64,000 nt of DNA from JAUWCL01 sp964599375 (lineage in GTDB: Bacteria > Krumholzibacteriota > Krumholzibacteriia > Krumholzibacteriales > Krumholzibacteriaceae): assembly GCA_964599375.1 (NCBI GenBank), contig CAZREW010000014.1, forward strand, positions 16,133-80,132. The letters are read 5' to 3'. Shown here in pieces: positions 44,113 through 52,670 of the stretch. The stretch's first letter is position 1; each line of letters begins with the position of its first letter. The translations under genes and the position numbers were made by a program. A model generated the notes under the pieces. The model made no database searches, had not been told where the DNA came from, and worked only from the letters and a program-made list of their open reading frames with translations.

Positions 44113-45373
44113 TGTACTCCTGCCCTCCCATGTAGGGGACCAGTGCCTTCGGAATCCTGACCTTGCCCGTGGGGGTCTGGTTCAGCTCGAGGATCGTGAC
44201 GATGATCCTCGGCAGCGCTAGGCCCGAACCGTTGAGCGTGTGCACGAACTCGGGCTTCGAGCCTTTGTCCCTTTTAAACCTTATCCGGGCCCTTCTCGCC
44301 TGGAAATCCTCGAAATTGCTGCAGGACGACACCTCGAGCCACCTGTCCGAACCCGGCGCCCATGTCTCGATGTCGTAGCACTTGGCGGCGGCGAAACTCA
44401 GGTCGCCGCTGCAGAGCTCTATCACCCTGTATGGCAGTTCGAGCGCCTCGAGGACCTCGCAGGCGTCGCCTAAAAGGATCTCGAGATCCTCGTAAGAGGT
44501 TTCCGGCAGGGTCCACCTGACCATCTCGACCTTGTCGAACTGGTGCACTCTGATCATGCCCCTGGTCTCCTGGCCGTAGCTCCCCGCCTCCCTGCGGAAG
44601 CACGGGCTGAACGCGGTCGCCTTGATCGGCAGGGAGGCGCCGTCGAGCAACCTATCGCGGTATATGTTGGTCACGGGAACCTCGGCGGTCGGGACCAGGA
44701 AAAGATCATCCTTCTCGCAGTGATACATGTCCTCGGCCATCTTAGGCAGCTGGCCCGTGCCGGTCATCGAATCCCTGTTGACGAGATATGGCACTGCCAG
44801 CTCCTCGTACCCCTGCCGCCTGTGGATGTCGAGCATCAGCGAGACGAGCGCACGAGAGAGCCTCGCGCCGTCGCCCCTGAGGACCACGAATCCCCTTCCC
44901 GAGATCAGGGCTCCCGCGGACATGTCGAGTATCCCGAGCTTCTCCCCTATCTCGTCGTGGGGCAGGGGCATTTCGGGCATCTCCGGTATCTCGCCCCACC
45001 TGCGCACTTCTGGATTGTCCTTGTCGCAAGTGCCGAAAGGCACCGAGTCGTGGGGGATGTTGGGTATGCCTAGCTCGAGCTCGCATATCCTGTCCTCCAT
45101 ATCCTTTAGCACGGCGTCGATCTGCTTGATCCGGCCCGAATTCTCCTTCATCTCGTTCATCAGTGACGCCGCGTCCTCGCCCTTCTTCTTCAGTGCGGAT
45201 ATCTCTTTTGAAACGGAATTCCTTCTCTGCTTGAGTCTTTCAGTCTCCTGGATCAGATCGCGCATCCTGCCGTCGAGCTCGAGCAGCCCGTCGACATCGA
45301 AATCGACGCCCTTGGCGGCGATCCCTTTCTTCACCTTCTCAGGTTCTTTTCTTATCAGTTTCCTGTCGAGCAT
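44102..45373 (-). CDS. serS: Seryl-tRNA synthetase
   Basis: 423 residues. N-terminal coiled-coil arm (about 28-100, LIQETERLKQRRNSVSKEI), class II motif 2 (FSPCFRREAGSYGQETRGMIR) cited by its core FRREAGS, and motif 3 near the end (NGSGLALPRIIVTILE). It charges tRNA-Ser and also tRNA-Sec, which fits the presence of selenoprotein genes here. It lies between a HemC-like gene and a histidine kinase gene in one unit. Confidence 0.96.
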   Translation of the reverse strand: MLDRKLIRKEPEKVKKGIAAKGVDFDVDGLLELDGRMRDLIQETERLKQRRNSVSKEISALKKKGEDAASLMNEMKENSGRIKQIDAVLKDMEDRICELELGIPNIPHDSVPFGTCDKDNPEVRRWGEIPEMPEMPLPHDEIGEKLGILDMSAGALISGRGFVVLRGDGARLSRALVSLMLDIHRRQGYEELAVPYLVNRDSMTGTGQLPKMAEDMYHCEKDDLFLVPTAEVPVTNIYRDRLLDGASLPIKATAFSPCFRREAGSYGQETRGMIRVHQFDKVEMVRWTLPETSYEDLEILLGDACEVLEALELPYRVIELCSGDLSFAAAKCYDIETWAPGSDRWLEVSSCSNFEDFQARRARIRFKRDKGSKPEFVHTLNGSGLALPRIIVTILELNQTPTGKVRIPKALVPYMGGQEYIEA

Positions 45374-45380
45374 CGGCCAG

Positions 45381-46289
45381 TCATTCCTCCGGGATCTTCC
45401 TGTACATCTCCATGATCCGACCGCCGCCTTTCTCGAAAAGGTCTTCGGCTAGCGACCTGACCACCTTCAATTCGTCTCCAGGCCAGCCCTGCATCTCCGA
45501 AACGATCTTCACCGAACCATCGGGGGATACGAGCGCCGCGCTCAGAGCGAACCCGTCCCCTTCGAACTCAGCGAGAACGCCCAGGCCGCCCTTTCCGTCC
45601 CTCGACATCGCCCCGAGAAGCGTCCTCTCGATGACAACCTCGGCGAGGCTTGCCGGATGGTTTATCTGCCGGACCGCGCCGGCCGCCTTTTTATCGCCGG
45701 CACGGATGATGAGCACGACCGCGCCCTGTCCAGCCGGAGGCATGCAGATCGAAGATGTGAGCACCTCGACCACCTCGTCCTGCCTGCCGAGCAACTCTAC
45801 CTCCCACGCCCTGGCCACGAACCCGCCTATCTCGCCTTTTTCCAGCAGCGCCCTGAGCCCTTCGTAATCCTCGTGCCTGTCGACCAGATCGATATCATCT
45901 CTATAGTTGAGAAGCTGTCCTTTGAGCCCCGTGTCGCCTACCGCTATCGGGATCCCTGACGGAAGCTCGTCGAGGATCGTCCCTTCGTCCGATATGATCA
46001 CGTTGAACGGATTGCCTCTCTTCAGCACCGCCCCTATCTCCAGCTTTTCACTGAACTTCAGCGGGAGCTCGCCCGCCTCCAGCACCGCTATGTCCGCACG
46101 CCCCCTCGACACGAGTCCCAGGAGAGTGGCGGTGTCGGTCACCGGCCTGCCTCGCGGGGCGGTGTCCGAGTAGTCGGAAAACCCGGCATGGGCGGAAGTC
46201 TCCCTCAGCGCGGCCAGTACCGATCCCATACTCACCTTCGAGGCGGCATCCGCTTTACCCGCTACCGTGATGACCGCGGTCCTGGCCAT
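45381..46289 (-). CDS. Porphobilinogen deaminase (HemC) homologue without catalytic residues
   Basis: 302 residues. It aligns by eye with HemC over its length: RADIAVLEAGELPLKF (HemC RADIAVHSMKDVP), LDELPSGIPIAVGDTGLKGQL (LDALPAGSIVGTSSLRRQ), PPAGQGAVVLIIRAGD, VIERTLLGAM and ALVSPDGS. But the dipyrromethane-cofactor cysteine (GGCQVP) is replaced by GKGGLGVLAE, the SSLRRQ arginines are gone, the catalytic Asp in MKD is absent, and the N-terminal TRxSxLA is missing. It is therefore unlikely to make hydroxymethylbilane and may be a binding or regulatory derivative. No other heme genes are near. It opens the serS-porX operon. Confidence 0.78.
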   Translation of the reverse strand: MARTAVITVAGKADAASKVSMGSVLAALRETSAHAGFSDYSDTAPRGRPVTDTATLLGLVSRGRADIAVLEAGELPLKFSEKLEIGAVLKRGNPFNVIISDEGTILDELPSGIPIAVGDTGLKGQLLNYRDDIDLVDRHEDYEGLRALLEKGEIGGFVARAWEVELLGRQDEVVEVLTSSICMPPAGQGAVVLIIRAGDKKAAGAVRQINHPASLAEVVIERTLLGAMSRDGKGGLGVLAEFEGDGFALSAALVSPDGSVKIVSEMQGWPGDELKVVRSLAEDLFEKGGGRIMEMYRKIPEE

Positions 46290-46343
46290 TATCGACCGTT
46301 CTCCCTGGAGTGACTGGTGTAAGTCGCCCTGCGTACGCCGATG

Positions 46344-46372
46344 AATCTATCACAACGGGATATCGGTGTAAA
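46344..46372 (-). promoter_or_regulatory. Promoter of the HemC-like/serS/porX/tsa operon
   Basis: TTTACA, 17 nt, TAGATT on the minus strand, about 50 nt before the HemC-like ATG. Confidence 0.6.
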
Positions 46373-46403
46373 GAGCGGGAAAAGCATGGAGGGCTGGCTG
46401 CCT

Positions 46404-47513
46404 TCAGTCGTTATGCACGGCCATGCTGGAAGAAGAGACGCCGCATTCGGAAAGTATCCGCTCTGCCTTCGCCCTCGACATGTCGAACGTCACCATTCTG
46501 CGCAGTGACACTGTGAAGATCACCAGTTCGAGGATCGCGGCCACGACCAGGGCGATCACGTGGCCGAGCACCGTCAGGATGCCGAGTGTGCCGAAGACCG
46601 CCGAGAGTGCCCAGAGCATCAGGTCGACCTTTCTTGTCGAGCCGCACCCGAACAGTAGGATGTGATGGATATGCATGTGGTCGGCCTCGAACGGAGGCCT
46701 GCCGCTCATCACCCTTCTGATGAAGGCCAGCCCCGTATCAAGCAGCGGGACGCTCAGGATGATCGCCGATCCCAGGGAGCGCATCAAAATCTTCCCTCCC
46801 GGCACAAGCAGGAGCAGAGATATCAGCCCGAACATCAGGCCGAAGAAGAGGCTGCCGGAGTCTCCCATGAATATCCTCGCCGGAGGGAAGTTGTACCTGA
46901 GAAAGGCCAGAGCCGCTCCGAGAACGGCCAGCGACAGGGCCGCTACGACCGGCTGTCCCGTCATCAGTCCGACTACGGCGAACGAGGCGGCGCTGATCGC
47001 GGCGATCCCGGAAGCGAGCCCGTCGATACCGTCTATCAGATTGAACGATGTCGTGATCGTGAGCATCCAGAAGGCGATCAGTGCCGACACCGGTACAGAC
47101 ATTAAAGCTGACATGTCTATCAGCTCGAAATGCTCCAGCAGCCCCAGGCCTCCCGCGGCGACGAATATCGAGACAGTGATCTGAAAGGCGAGTTTGTAAA
47201 GGTAATGTAGAGACCTGAGGTCGTCGATTATCCCTAGAAGGAAGATAAGGAACCCGCTTGATATGATCACTGGTAGAAAGGCCCTGTTTACGGGGAACTG
47301 AGGAATAAAAAAAAGAAAAACCGGGATCAGGGCGAAGACGATCGCGCCGATTATCGCGACTCCACCTATATGGGCGATCTCTCCCCTGCCGGTGCGTCCG
47401 TTAGGCTTTTCGGAGATGCGCCACCTCACGGCCATCCCGATCGCCATCGGCGTGAGCATAAGGCCCAGGGTGAGCGCTGTCGCGAAAGTGATCAGGTAAT
47501 CCAGAACGGTCAA
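46404..47513 (-). CDS. Undecaprenyl-phosphate glycosyl-1-phosphate transferase (WecA/MraY family)
   Basis: About 369 residues from the TTG at 47513, which has GGAGG at 7-nt spacing. Around 10-11 membrane helices. Family motifs: ISEKPNGRTGRGEIAHIGG, GIIDDLRS, NLIDGIDGLASG (catalytic Asp), FMGDSGSLFFG and the HMHIHH histidines. It loads GlcNAc-1-P or a related sugar on undecaprenyl phosphate to begin O-antigen, teichoic-like or exopolysaccharide synthesis. It follows the flippase gene at 120 nt. Confidence 0.9.
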   Translation of the reverse strand: MTVLDYLITFATALTLGLMLTPMAIGMAVRWRISEKPNGRTGRGEIAHIGGVAIIGAIVFALIPVFLFFIPQFPVNRAFLPVIISSGFLIFLLGIIDDLRSLHYLYKLAFQITVSIFVAAGGLGLLEHFELIDMSALMSVPVSALIAFWMLTITTSFNLIDGIDGLASGIAAISAASFAVVGLMTGQPVVAALSLAVLGAALAFLRYNFPPARIFMGDSGSLFFGLMFGLISLLLLVPGGKILMRSLGSAIILSVPLLDTGLAFIRRVMSGRPPFEADHMHIHHILLFGCGSTRKVDLMLWALSAVFGTLGILTVLGHVIALVVAAILELVIFTVSLRRMVTFDMSRAKAERILSECGVSSSSMAVHND

Positions 47514-47542
47514 GACGCAGCCTCCTGCGCGTGTCACGGTTA

Positions 47543-47571
47543 AGAATCATCCATCAGGCCCGTCGTGTCAA
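47543..47571 (-). promoter_or_regulatory. Possible promoter for the WecA-type transferase
   Basis: Consensus -35 TTGACA, 17 nt, weak -10 GATTCT on the minus strand; leader about 25 nt to the TTG start. Confidence 0.4.
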
Positions 47572-47633
47572 GTACGAGTTGGTCCGGGACGCGTCCGGGG
47601 CGGGATACCGACGGTCCTTTACAGGAAAGGTTG

Positions 47634-49169
47634 TCAGCGCCTTCTGAATATGCGGGCCGCCGGCGCCGCGAGTTCGAGGAGATCATCCTTTCTGACCGCC
47701 CTGAGCGCGATAAGCGCTGACATGAAGACTACTGTCAGGACAGACGCGTGTATCAGGGTGTATGTGAGCCCGGAAGGCTCAGGGACGAACCTCGTGTATG
47801 CCGCCCAGAGCAGCGCCGCCGACGCGGCGATCCTGACCGCCCTCGAAAGGTCCCCTTTCCTGATGAGTCCGCCTATCTCCCTGGAGACCACCGCCAAACC
47901 AAGTACCTCCATGGGCATATACGAGATCAGGGTCGAGACCACGGCCCCTTCCGCGCCCCAACGCGGGATAAGGAGGGCGTTCAGCATGAAATTCAGCACG
48001 GCCCCGACGACCGTCAGCGTCGCGTATGTCCCCGACCGGTCGGCGGCTATCAGCGCCGGCAGGATCACCGACCCTACGCTGCGCATGACCAGCAGCGGGA
48101 GAAAAAGGACAAGGATGACCGCCGACTCGGCGAACTGCTCGGAGAACAGCCCGGTCACCAGCGGCCGGGCGAGGCAGGCGAATACCGTCGCTACGCAGGC
48201 TGAGAACGCGAACGACGCCATTATCGACCTGTTGATAAGATCGCTGCACCGTATCCTGTCTCCCGAGGCCCAGGCGCCGGCCAGGGCAGGCCTGAGCGTC
48301 ATCACGAGCGCGAACATCGGGAAGAGAGATGTCTCGAGCAGGTTCCTCGCCATCGAGTATATCCCGACATCTTCCGCGCTGCGGAAATACCCCAGCATGA
48401 CCTTGTCGAGGAGCGAATAGATCGTCACCGATGCCCCGCTCACCGCCAGCGTCATGCTCAGGCGCCATAGTCTTGATCTCATCTGGCGCAGCTGATCGGG
48501 GGAGGCCCCTTCATGCCCTCTCATGAACAGGTACACGAAAACCGCCGCGCCTGTCACACCCGTAGTGACGATGTAGGCCCAGATGACGCCGGACGCTCCG
48601 AGGGCTAGGACTGCCGCAGCCGCCACGAGCCCGATCCTCATGACAAGCATCACGGCGCGCATAGAGAACAGGGCTCCGAACTTTTTCAGGCCGAGAAGAA
48701 TAAGCGCGGCGAGCTCGTTGAAACTCACCGAAATGATCACCAGGCCACCGAGTCTGAACAGCGGCTCCAGCCCCGGATCGCTGTAGAAGGCGGCGAGCGC
48801 CGGCGCGAGGAAGAAAGCCGCGACAGATACCGGGAGGGTGAAAGACAGGCGAAGGAGGAACGCCGACCTGGTGAGCGGGCGGATGAGCTCTGGAGCGGAA
48901 ACTGCGTACTCGGATACCAGTCTCGAACCGGCGCCGTCGACGCCGACCTTGGCGGCGATAAGGAATATCGTCGCCACCGCCATCGTCAGGTTTATCAGAC
49001 CCGTCACGCGGGGACCCATCGTCCTGGCGATGATCATAGATACGACGAAAGCGCTGACCAGCGGAAGCGCCGTCGAGCCGAAAGTCCAGAGATAGCCGGA
49101 AGCGAATGATTCCTCGCCGGCAATGCGCCTGCCACGGGTAGCACTGTTATCCGTGCGGTTCTCATTCAT
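47634..49169 (-). CDS. Polysaccharide flippase (Wzx/MVF superfamily)
   Basis: 511 residues with about 12-14 hydrophobic helices, beginning with GYLWTFGSTALPLVSAFVVSM and IARTMGPRVTGLINLTMAVA, the MOP-superfamily Wzx layout. Such proteins flip lipid-linked oligosaccharides across the inner membrane. The surrounding nucleotide-sugar genes support this. It begins 12 nt after the end of wecB and may be cotranscribed with it. Confidence 0.85.
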   Translation of the reverse strand: MNENRTDNSATRGRRIAGEESFASGYLWTFGSTALPLVSAFVVSMIIARTMGPRVTGLINLTMAVATIFLIAAKVGVDGAGSRLVSEYAVSAPELIRPLTRSAFLLRLSFTLPVSVAAFFLAPALAAFYSDPGLEPLFRLGGLVIISVSFNELAALILLGLKKFGALFSMRAVMLVMRIGLVAAAAVLALGASGVIWAYIVTTGVTGAAVFVYLFMRGHEGASPDQLRQMRSRLWRLSMTLAVSGASVTIYSLLDKVMLGYFRSAEDVGIYSMARNLLETSLFPMFALVMTLRPALAGAWASGDRIRCSDLINRSIMASFAFSACVATVFACLARPLVTGLFSEQFAESAVILVLFLPLLVMRSVGSVILPALIAADRSGTYATLTVVGAVLNFMLNALLIPRWGAEGAVVSTLISYMPMEVLGLAVVSREIGGLIRKGDLSRAVRIAASAALLWAAYTRFVPEPSGLTYTLIHASVLTVVFMSALIALRAVRKDDLLELAAPAARIFRRR

Positions 49170-49181
49170 AGTGTGACTGGA

Positions 49182-50270
49182 TCACGGGAAATGATCCTCG
49201 AGGACATCAGCTATCCTGCCGGCTGTCTTTCCGTCCCACAGTGGAGGCAGTGAATGTTCCCCGGGGCCGTTATCGAGTATATCCGTCACGGCTGCCTCCA
49301 CCCTGGCCGGATCCGTCCCCGCGAGCACGTTCGTGCCTACCTCGATGGTGATGGGGCGCTCGGTGTTCTCGCGGACCGTCACGCACGGGATGCCGAGGAC
49401 CGTCGTCTCTTCCTGGATCCCGCCCGAGTCGGTGACCACGATGCCCGCCGATTTCATGAGGCCCACGAATTCCAGGTAGCCGACCGGATCGATGAGGTTG
49501 AGGCGATCGGAAAGGGAGACAGGCGGATCGGCCGATCCGAGCATCTTCTTTGTCCTCGGATGGATCGGCAGCACCACCGGCATGCGCTCCGCCAGCCTGG
49601 AAAGCATCGAGAAGAGCTCGCGCAACTCGGCGGGGTCGTCCACGTTCGAGGGCCTGTGGAGCGTGACCAGCATGTACTCCTTCTCGGCCAGGCCCAGGCG
49701 GTCAAGTATCGCTGAACCGTCCGCCTTGCCGAGATACTTCAGGAGGGAATCGATCATTATATTGCCGACGAAGAATATCCTTTCCTTGCCTACTCCCTCC
49801 CTCATCAGGTTCGTCTCAGCCTCAGGAGAAGTCGTAAAGCAGAACCGGGAGAGGATGTCGGTCACCATCCTGTTTATTTCCTCGGGCATCGAGAGGTCGA
49901 AGCTCCTCAGGCCGGCCTCGACGTGCGCGACCGGGATCCAGAGCTTCGAACCGACGATCGAGCAGGCGAGTGTCGAGTTGACATCCCCCACGACGATTAT
50001 CAGATCGGGCCGGTCGTCGAGGACGACCTTCTCGAACTCGACCATGACCCGGGCGGTCTGCTCGGCGTGGCTGCCCGATCCTATGCCGAGATATATATCG
50101 GGCTCGGGAAGCTCGAGGTCCTCGAAAAAGACCTTCGACATATTCTCGTCGTAATGCTGGCCGGTGTGCACCAGGCGGGCCTCTATCCCTGCGCGTCCGG
50201 CGAACTCGCGCATCAGCGGTGACGCCTTCATGAAATTCGGTCTCGCGCCTACGACAACGACGGCTTTCAA
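49182..50270 (-). CDS. wecB: UDP-N-acetylglucosamine 2-epimerase (non-hydrolysing)
   Basis: 362 residues. GARPNFMKASPL at the N-terminus, HTGQHYDENMS, HVEAGLRSFD, TLHRPSNVDD, PIHPRTKK and TDSGGIQEETTVLGIPCVTVRENTERP are hallmark epimerase motifs, cited by their cores. It makes UDP-ManNAc from UDP-GlcNAc. The TTG start overlaps the rfbB stop codon (TTGA). Confidence 0.94.
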   Translation of the reverse strand: MKAVVVVGARPNFMKASPLMREFAGRAGIEARLVHTGQHYDENMSKVFFEDLELPEPDIYLGIGSGSHAEQTARVMVEFEKVVLDDRPDLIIVVGDVNSTLACSIVGSKLWIPVAHVEAGLRSFDLSMPEEINRMVTDILSRFCFTTSPEAETNLMREGVGKERIFFVGNIMIDSLLKYLGKADGSAILDRLGLAEKEYMLVTLHRPSNVDDPAELRELFSMLSRLAERMPVVLPIHPRTKKMLGSADPPVSLSDRLNLIDPVGYLEFVGLMKSAGIVVTDSGGIQEETTVLGIPCVTVRENTERPITIEVGTNVLAGTDPARVEAAVTDILDNGPGEHSLPPLWDGKTAGRIADVLEDHFP

Positions 50271-51289
50271 ACCTTCCTGCCTCCCTCTATCTTTCCCGAA
50301 TACATCTTTCTATAGTATCTCTTGAAGCTTCCCTCTCGCACCGGCTTCCACCAGTCCTCGTTCTGCTTGTACCATCGCACCGTCTTCTTCAACCCTTCGT
50401 CGAATCCAGTCTTCTTACGCCATCCGAGCGCTTTGATCTTCCGCGTCGAGACCGAGTACCGCCTGTCGTGGCCGGGCCTGTCCGAGACAAGCGTCAGCAG
50501 AGACGGATCGACCCCGGTAAGCTCGACGATTTTGCGCGCGATGTAGATATTTGTCTTCTCGTCCCCGGCCCCGATGTTATAGACCTCTCCGGTCTTTCCC
50601 TTGCGGCCGACGAGCTCGATGGCCCTGCAGTTGTCCTCCACGTATATCCAGTCACGGACATTCTTTCCGTCGCCGTAAAGCGGCAGCGGCATACCCTCTA
50701 TCGCGTTCGTCGTGAAAAGGGGAATGAACTTCTCCGGGTGCTGGTAGGGCCCGTAGTTGTTGGAGCTCCTCGTGATCAAGGTGGGCAGGCCGTAGGTCCT
50801 GTGAAAGGCCCTTACGAGCATATCGGCTCCCGCCTTGCTCGCCGAATACGGGCTGTTCGGCCGAATGGGGTCGGTTTCACGGAACGATCCCGTGAGCACG
50901 CTGCCGTAGACCTCGTCCGTCGAGACCTGTACGAAACGCGGCACTCCGTACTCGAGCGTCTTCTGGAGCAGAGTGTACGTGCCGACCACGTCCGTCCTCA
51001 CGAAGCTGCCCGCCTCGAGTATCGACCTGTCCACGTGGGTCTCCGCCGCGAAATTATATATGATGTCCGTTCCCGGCAGTATCTCAGCGAGAAGCTTCGC
51101 GTTGCAGATGTCTCCCTTTACGAATCTGAATCTTCTGTCCCTGTCCAGCCCGGCGAGATTGGCGAGGTTCCCCGCGTAGGTGAGCCTGTCAAGGACTGTC
51201 ACCATGGCGGCGCTCCTTCGGCCGAGGAGCATCCTGACGAAATTGGAGCCGATGAACCCGGCCCCGCCCGTGACGACGATATTCTTCAT
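50267..51289 (-). CDS. rfbB: dTDP-glucose 4,6-dehydratase
   Basis: 340 residues, extended SDR. NAD-binding VTGGAGFIGSNFVRMLL, AAETHVDRSI, STDEVYGS with the catalytic triad region, YSASKAGADMLVRA, RSSNNYGPYQHPEK and DWIYVEDNCRAI. It converts dTDP-glucose to dTDP-4-keto-6-deoxyglucose, precursor of rhamnose and amino-deoxy sugars. rfbA, C and D are not in the window. Confidence 0.94.
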   Translation of the reverse strand: MKNIVVTGGAGFIGSNFVRMLLGRRSAAMVTVLDRLTYAGNLANLAGLDRDRRFRFVKGDICNAKLLAEILPGTDIIYNFAAETHVDRSILEAGSFVRTDVVGTYTLLQKTLEYGVPRFVQVSTDEVYGSVLTGSFRETDPIRPNSPYSASKAGADMLVRAFHRTYGLPTLITRSSNNYGPYQHPEKFIPLFTTNAIEGMPLPLYGDGKNVRDWIYVEDNCRAIELVGRKGKTGEVYNIGAGDEKTNIYIARKIVELTGVDPSLLTLVSDRPGHDRRYSVSTRKIKALGWRKKTGFDEGLKKTVRWYKQNEDWWKPVREGSFKRYYRKMYSGKIEGGRKV

Positions 51290-51332
51290 CTATCCTCCCA
51301 TCAGATCCACGGACCAGTCAGGTCCCGATCAC

Positions 51333-52655
51333 TCAGATATCGGCGTTGCCAGGCCGCCCGAACGAATGGTACCTGAACCCTAGCCTGTTCATGACGGACG
51401 GCTTGTAGATATTGCGGCAGTCTATGACGACCGGCTCGGCAAGCACATCCTTTATCTTGTCGAGGTCCAGCTGCCTGAACTCGTTCCACTCGGTCATTAT
51501 AATGAGCGCCTCCGCGCCGTCCATCGCCGAATACGCGTCGTCGTTGAACTCGACCCTTTCGCCGTAGGCCGCTCTGGCGTTTTCCATTGCAATCGGATCG
51601 TACGCGGCGACCCGGGCACCTCTCTCGAGCAGGAGATCTATGAGCCTCAGCGAGGGGGCGTGCCTGAGATCGTCGGTGTTGGGCTTGAACGAAAGGCCCA
51701 GTATCGCTATCTTCCTGCCGGAGAAATCGGGCATCTCGGTCTCCAGTTTTCCGATCAACCTGTCGATGCGCGACATGTTGATGTCGCTCGCCGCCCTGAT
51801 GACCCTCAGTTCCGCGTCGGCGTCATCCGCCGTCCGAAGGATAGCGGAAACGTCCTTCGGGAGGCAGGAGCCGCCGTAGCCGACACCGGCGTGGAGGAAC
51901 TTGGGGCCTATCCTTTTGTCCAGACCCAGGCCCTTGGCGACCTCGCTGACGTTCGCGCCGGTCTTCTCGCAGAGGTCCGCTATCTCGTTGATGAACGAGA
52001 TCTTTACCGCCAGGAATGCGTTGCTCGCGTATTTGATCAGCTCGGCCGTGCGTATCGAGGTGAAGACTATCGGCGTCTCGAGCAGGTAGAGGGGACGGTA
52101 GATATCCCTCATGATCTCCCTGGCCTTGTCGCTCTCGGCACCTATGACGACCCTGTTAGGCCTCATGAAATCCTCTATCGCCGAACCTTCGCGGAGAAAC
52201 TCGGGATTGGAGACCCGGTCGAACGGGATATCGCCCTTGAGGTTCTCGCTGATTATCCGGCCGACTTCCTCGGATGTGCCAACGGGGACGGTGCTCTTCT
52301 GGACGAACACCTTGTATCCGTCCATGGCTAGAGCGACATCCCTGGAGACGGTGTAGACCGCGCCGAGATCGGCTGCTCCGTCGTCGCCCATCGGCGTGCC
52401 TACGGCGCAGAAGATGACATCCGACTTCCTGACGGAGTCCGCGAGATCTGTCGTGAAATGCAGTCTGCCGGCATCGAAGTTCCTCGCGACCAGTTCCTTC
52501 AGCCCGGGCTCGTATATCGGCATGATGCCCTTGCGGATATCCTTGATCCTGTCGCTGTCTATATCGACGCAGATCACTTCATTACCGAAATCGGCCAGGC
52601 AGGCCCCGCTCACCAGTCCGACATATCCTGTCCCGACCATGCAGATCTTAGGCAT
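51333..52655 (-). CDS. ugd: UDP-glucose 6-dehydrogenase
   Basis: 440 residues from the ATG at 52655 (AAGGAG upstream). NAD motif GTGYVGLVSGACLADFG, the catalytic Cys264 in GVGYGGSCLPKD, STVPVGTS, and KYASNAFLAVKISFINE. It oxidises UDP-glucose to UDP-glucuronate for acidic surface polysaccharides. Confidence 0.95.
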   Translation of the reverse strand: MPKICMVGTGYVGLVSGACLADFGNEVICVDIDSDRIKDIRKGIMPIYEPGLKELVARNFDAGRLHFTTDLADSVRKSDVIFCAVGTPMGDDGAADLGAVYTVSRDVALAMDGYKVFVQKSTVPVGTSEEVGRIISENLKGDIPFDRVSNPEFLREGSAIEDFMRPNRVVIGAESDKAREIMRDIYRPLYLLETPIVFTSIRTAELIKYASNAFLAVKISFINEIADLCEKTGANVSEVAKGLGLDKRIGPKFLHAGVGYGGSCLPKDVSAILRTADDADAELRVIRAASDINMSRIDRLIGKLETEMPDFSGRKIAILGLSFKPNTDDLRHAPSLRLIDLLLERGARVAAYDPIAMENARAAYGERVEFNDDAYSAMDGAEALIIMTEWNEFRQLDLDKIKDVLAEPVVIDCRNIYKPSVMNRLGFRYHSFGRPGNADI

Positions 52656-52670
52656 CAAGCACTCCTTGTT

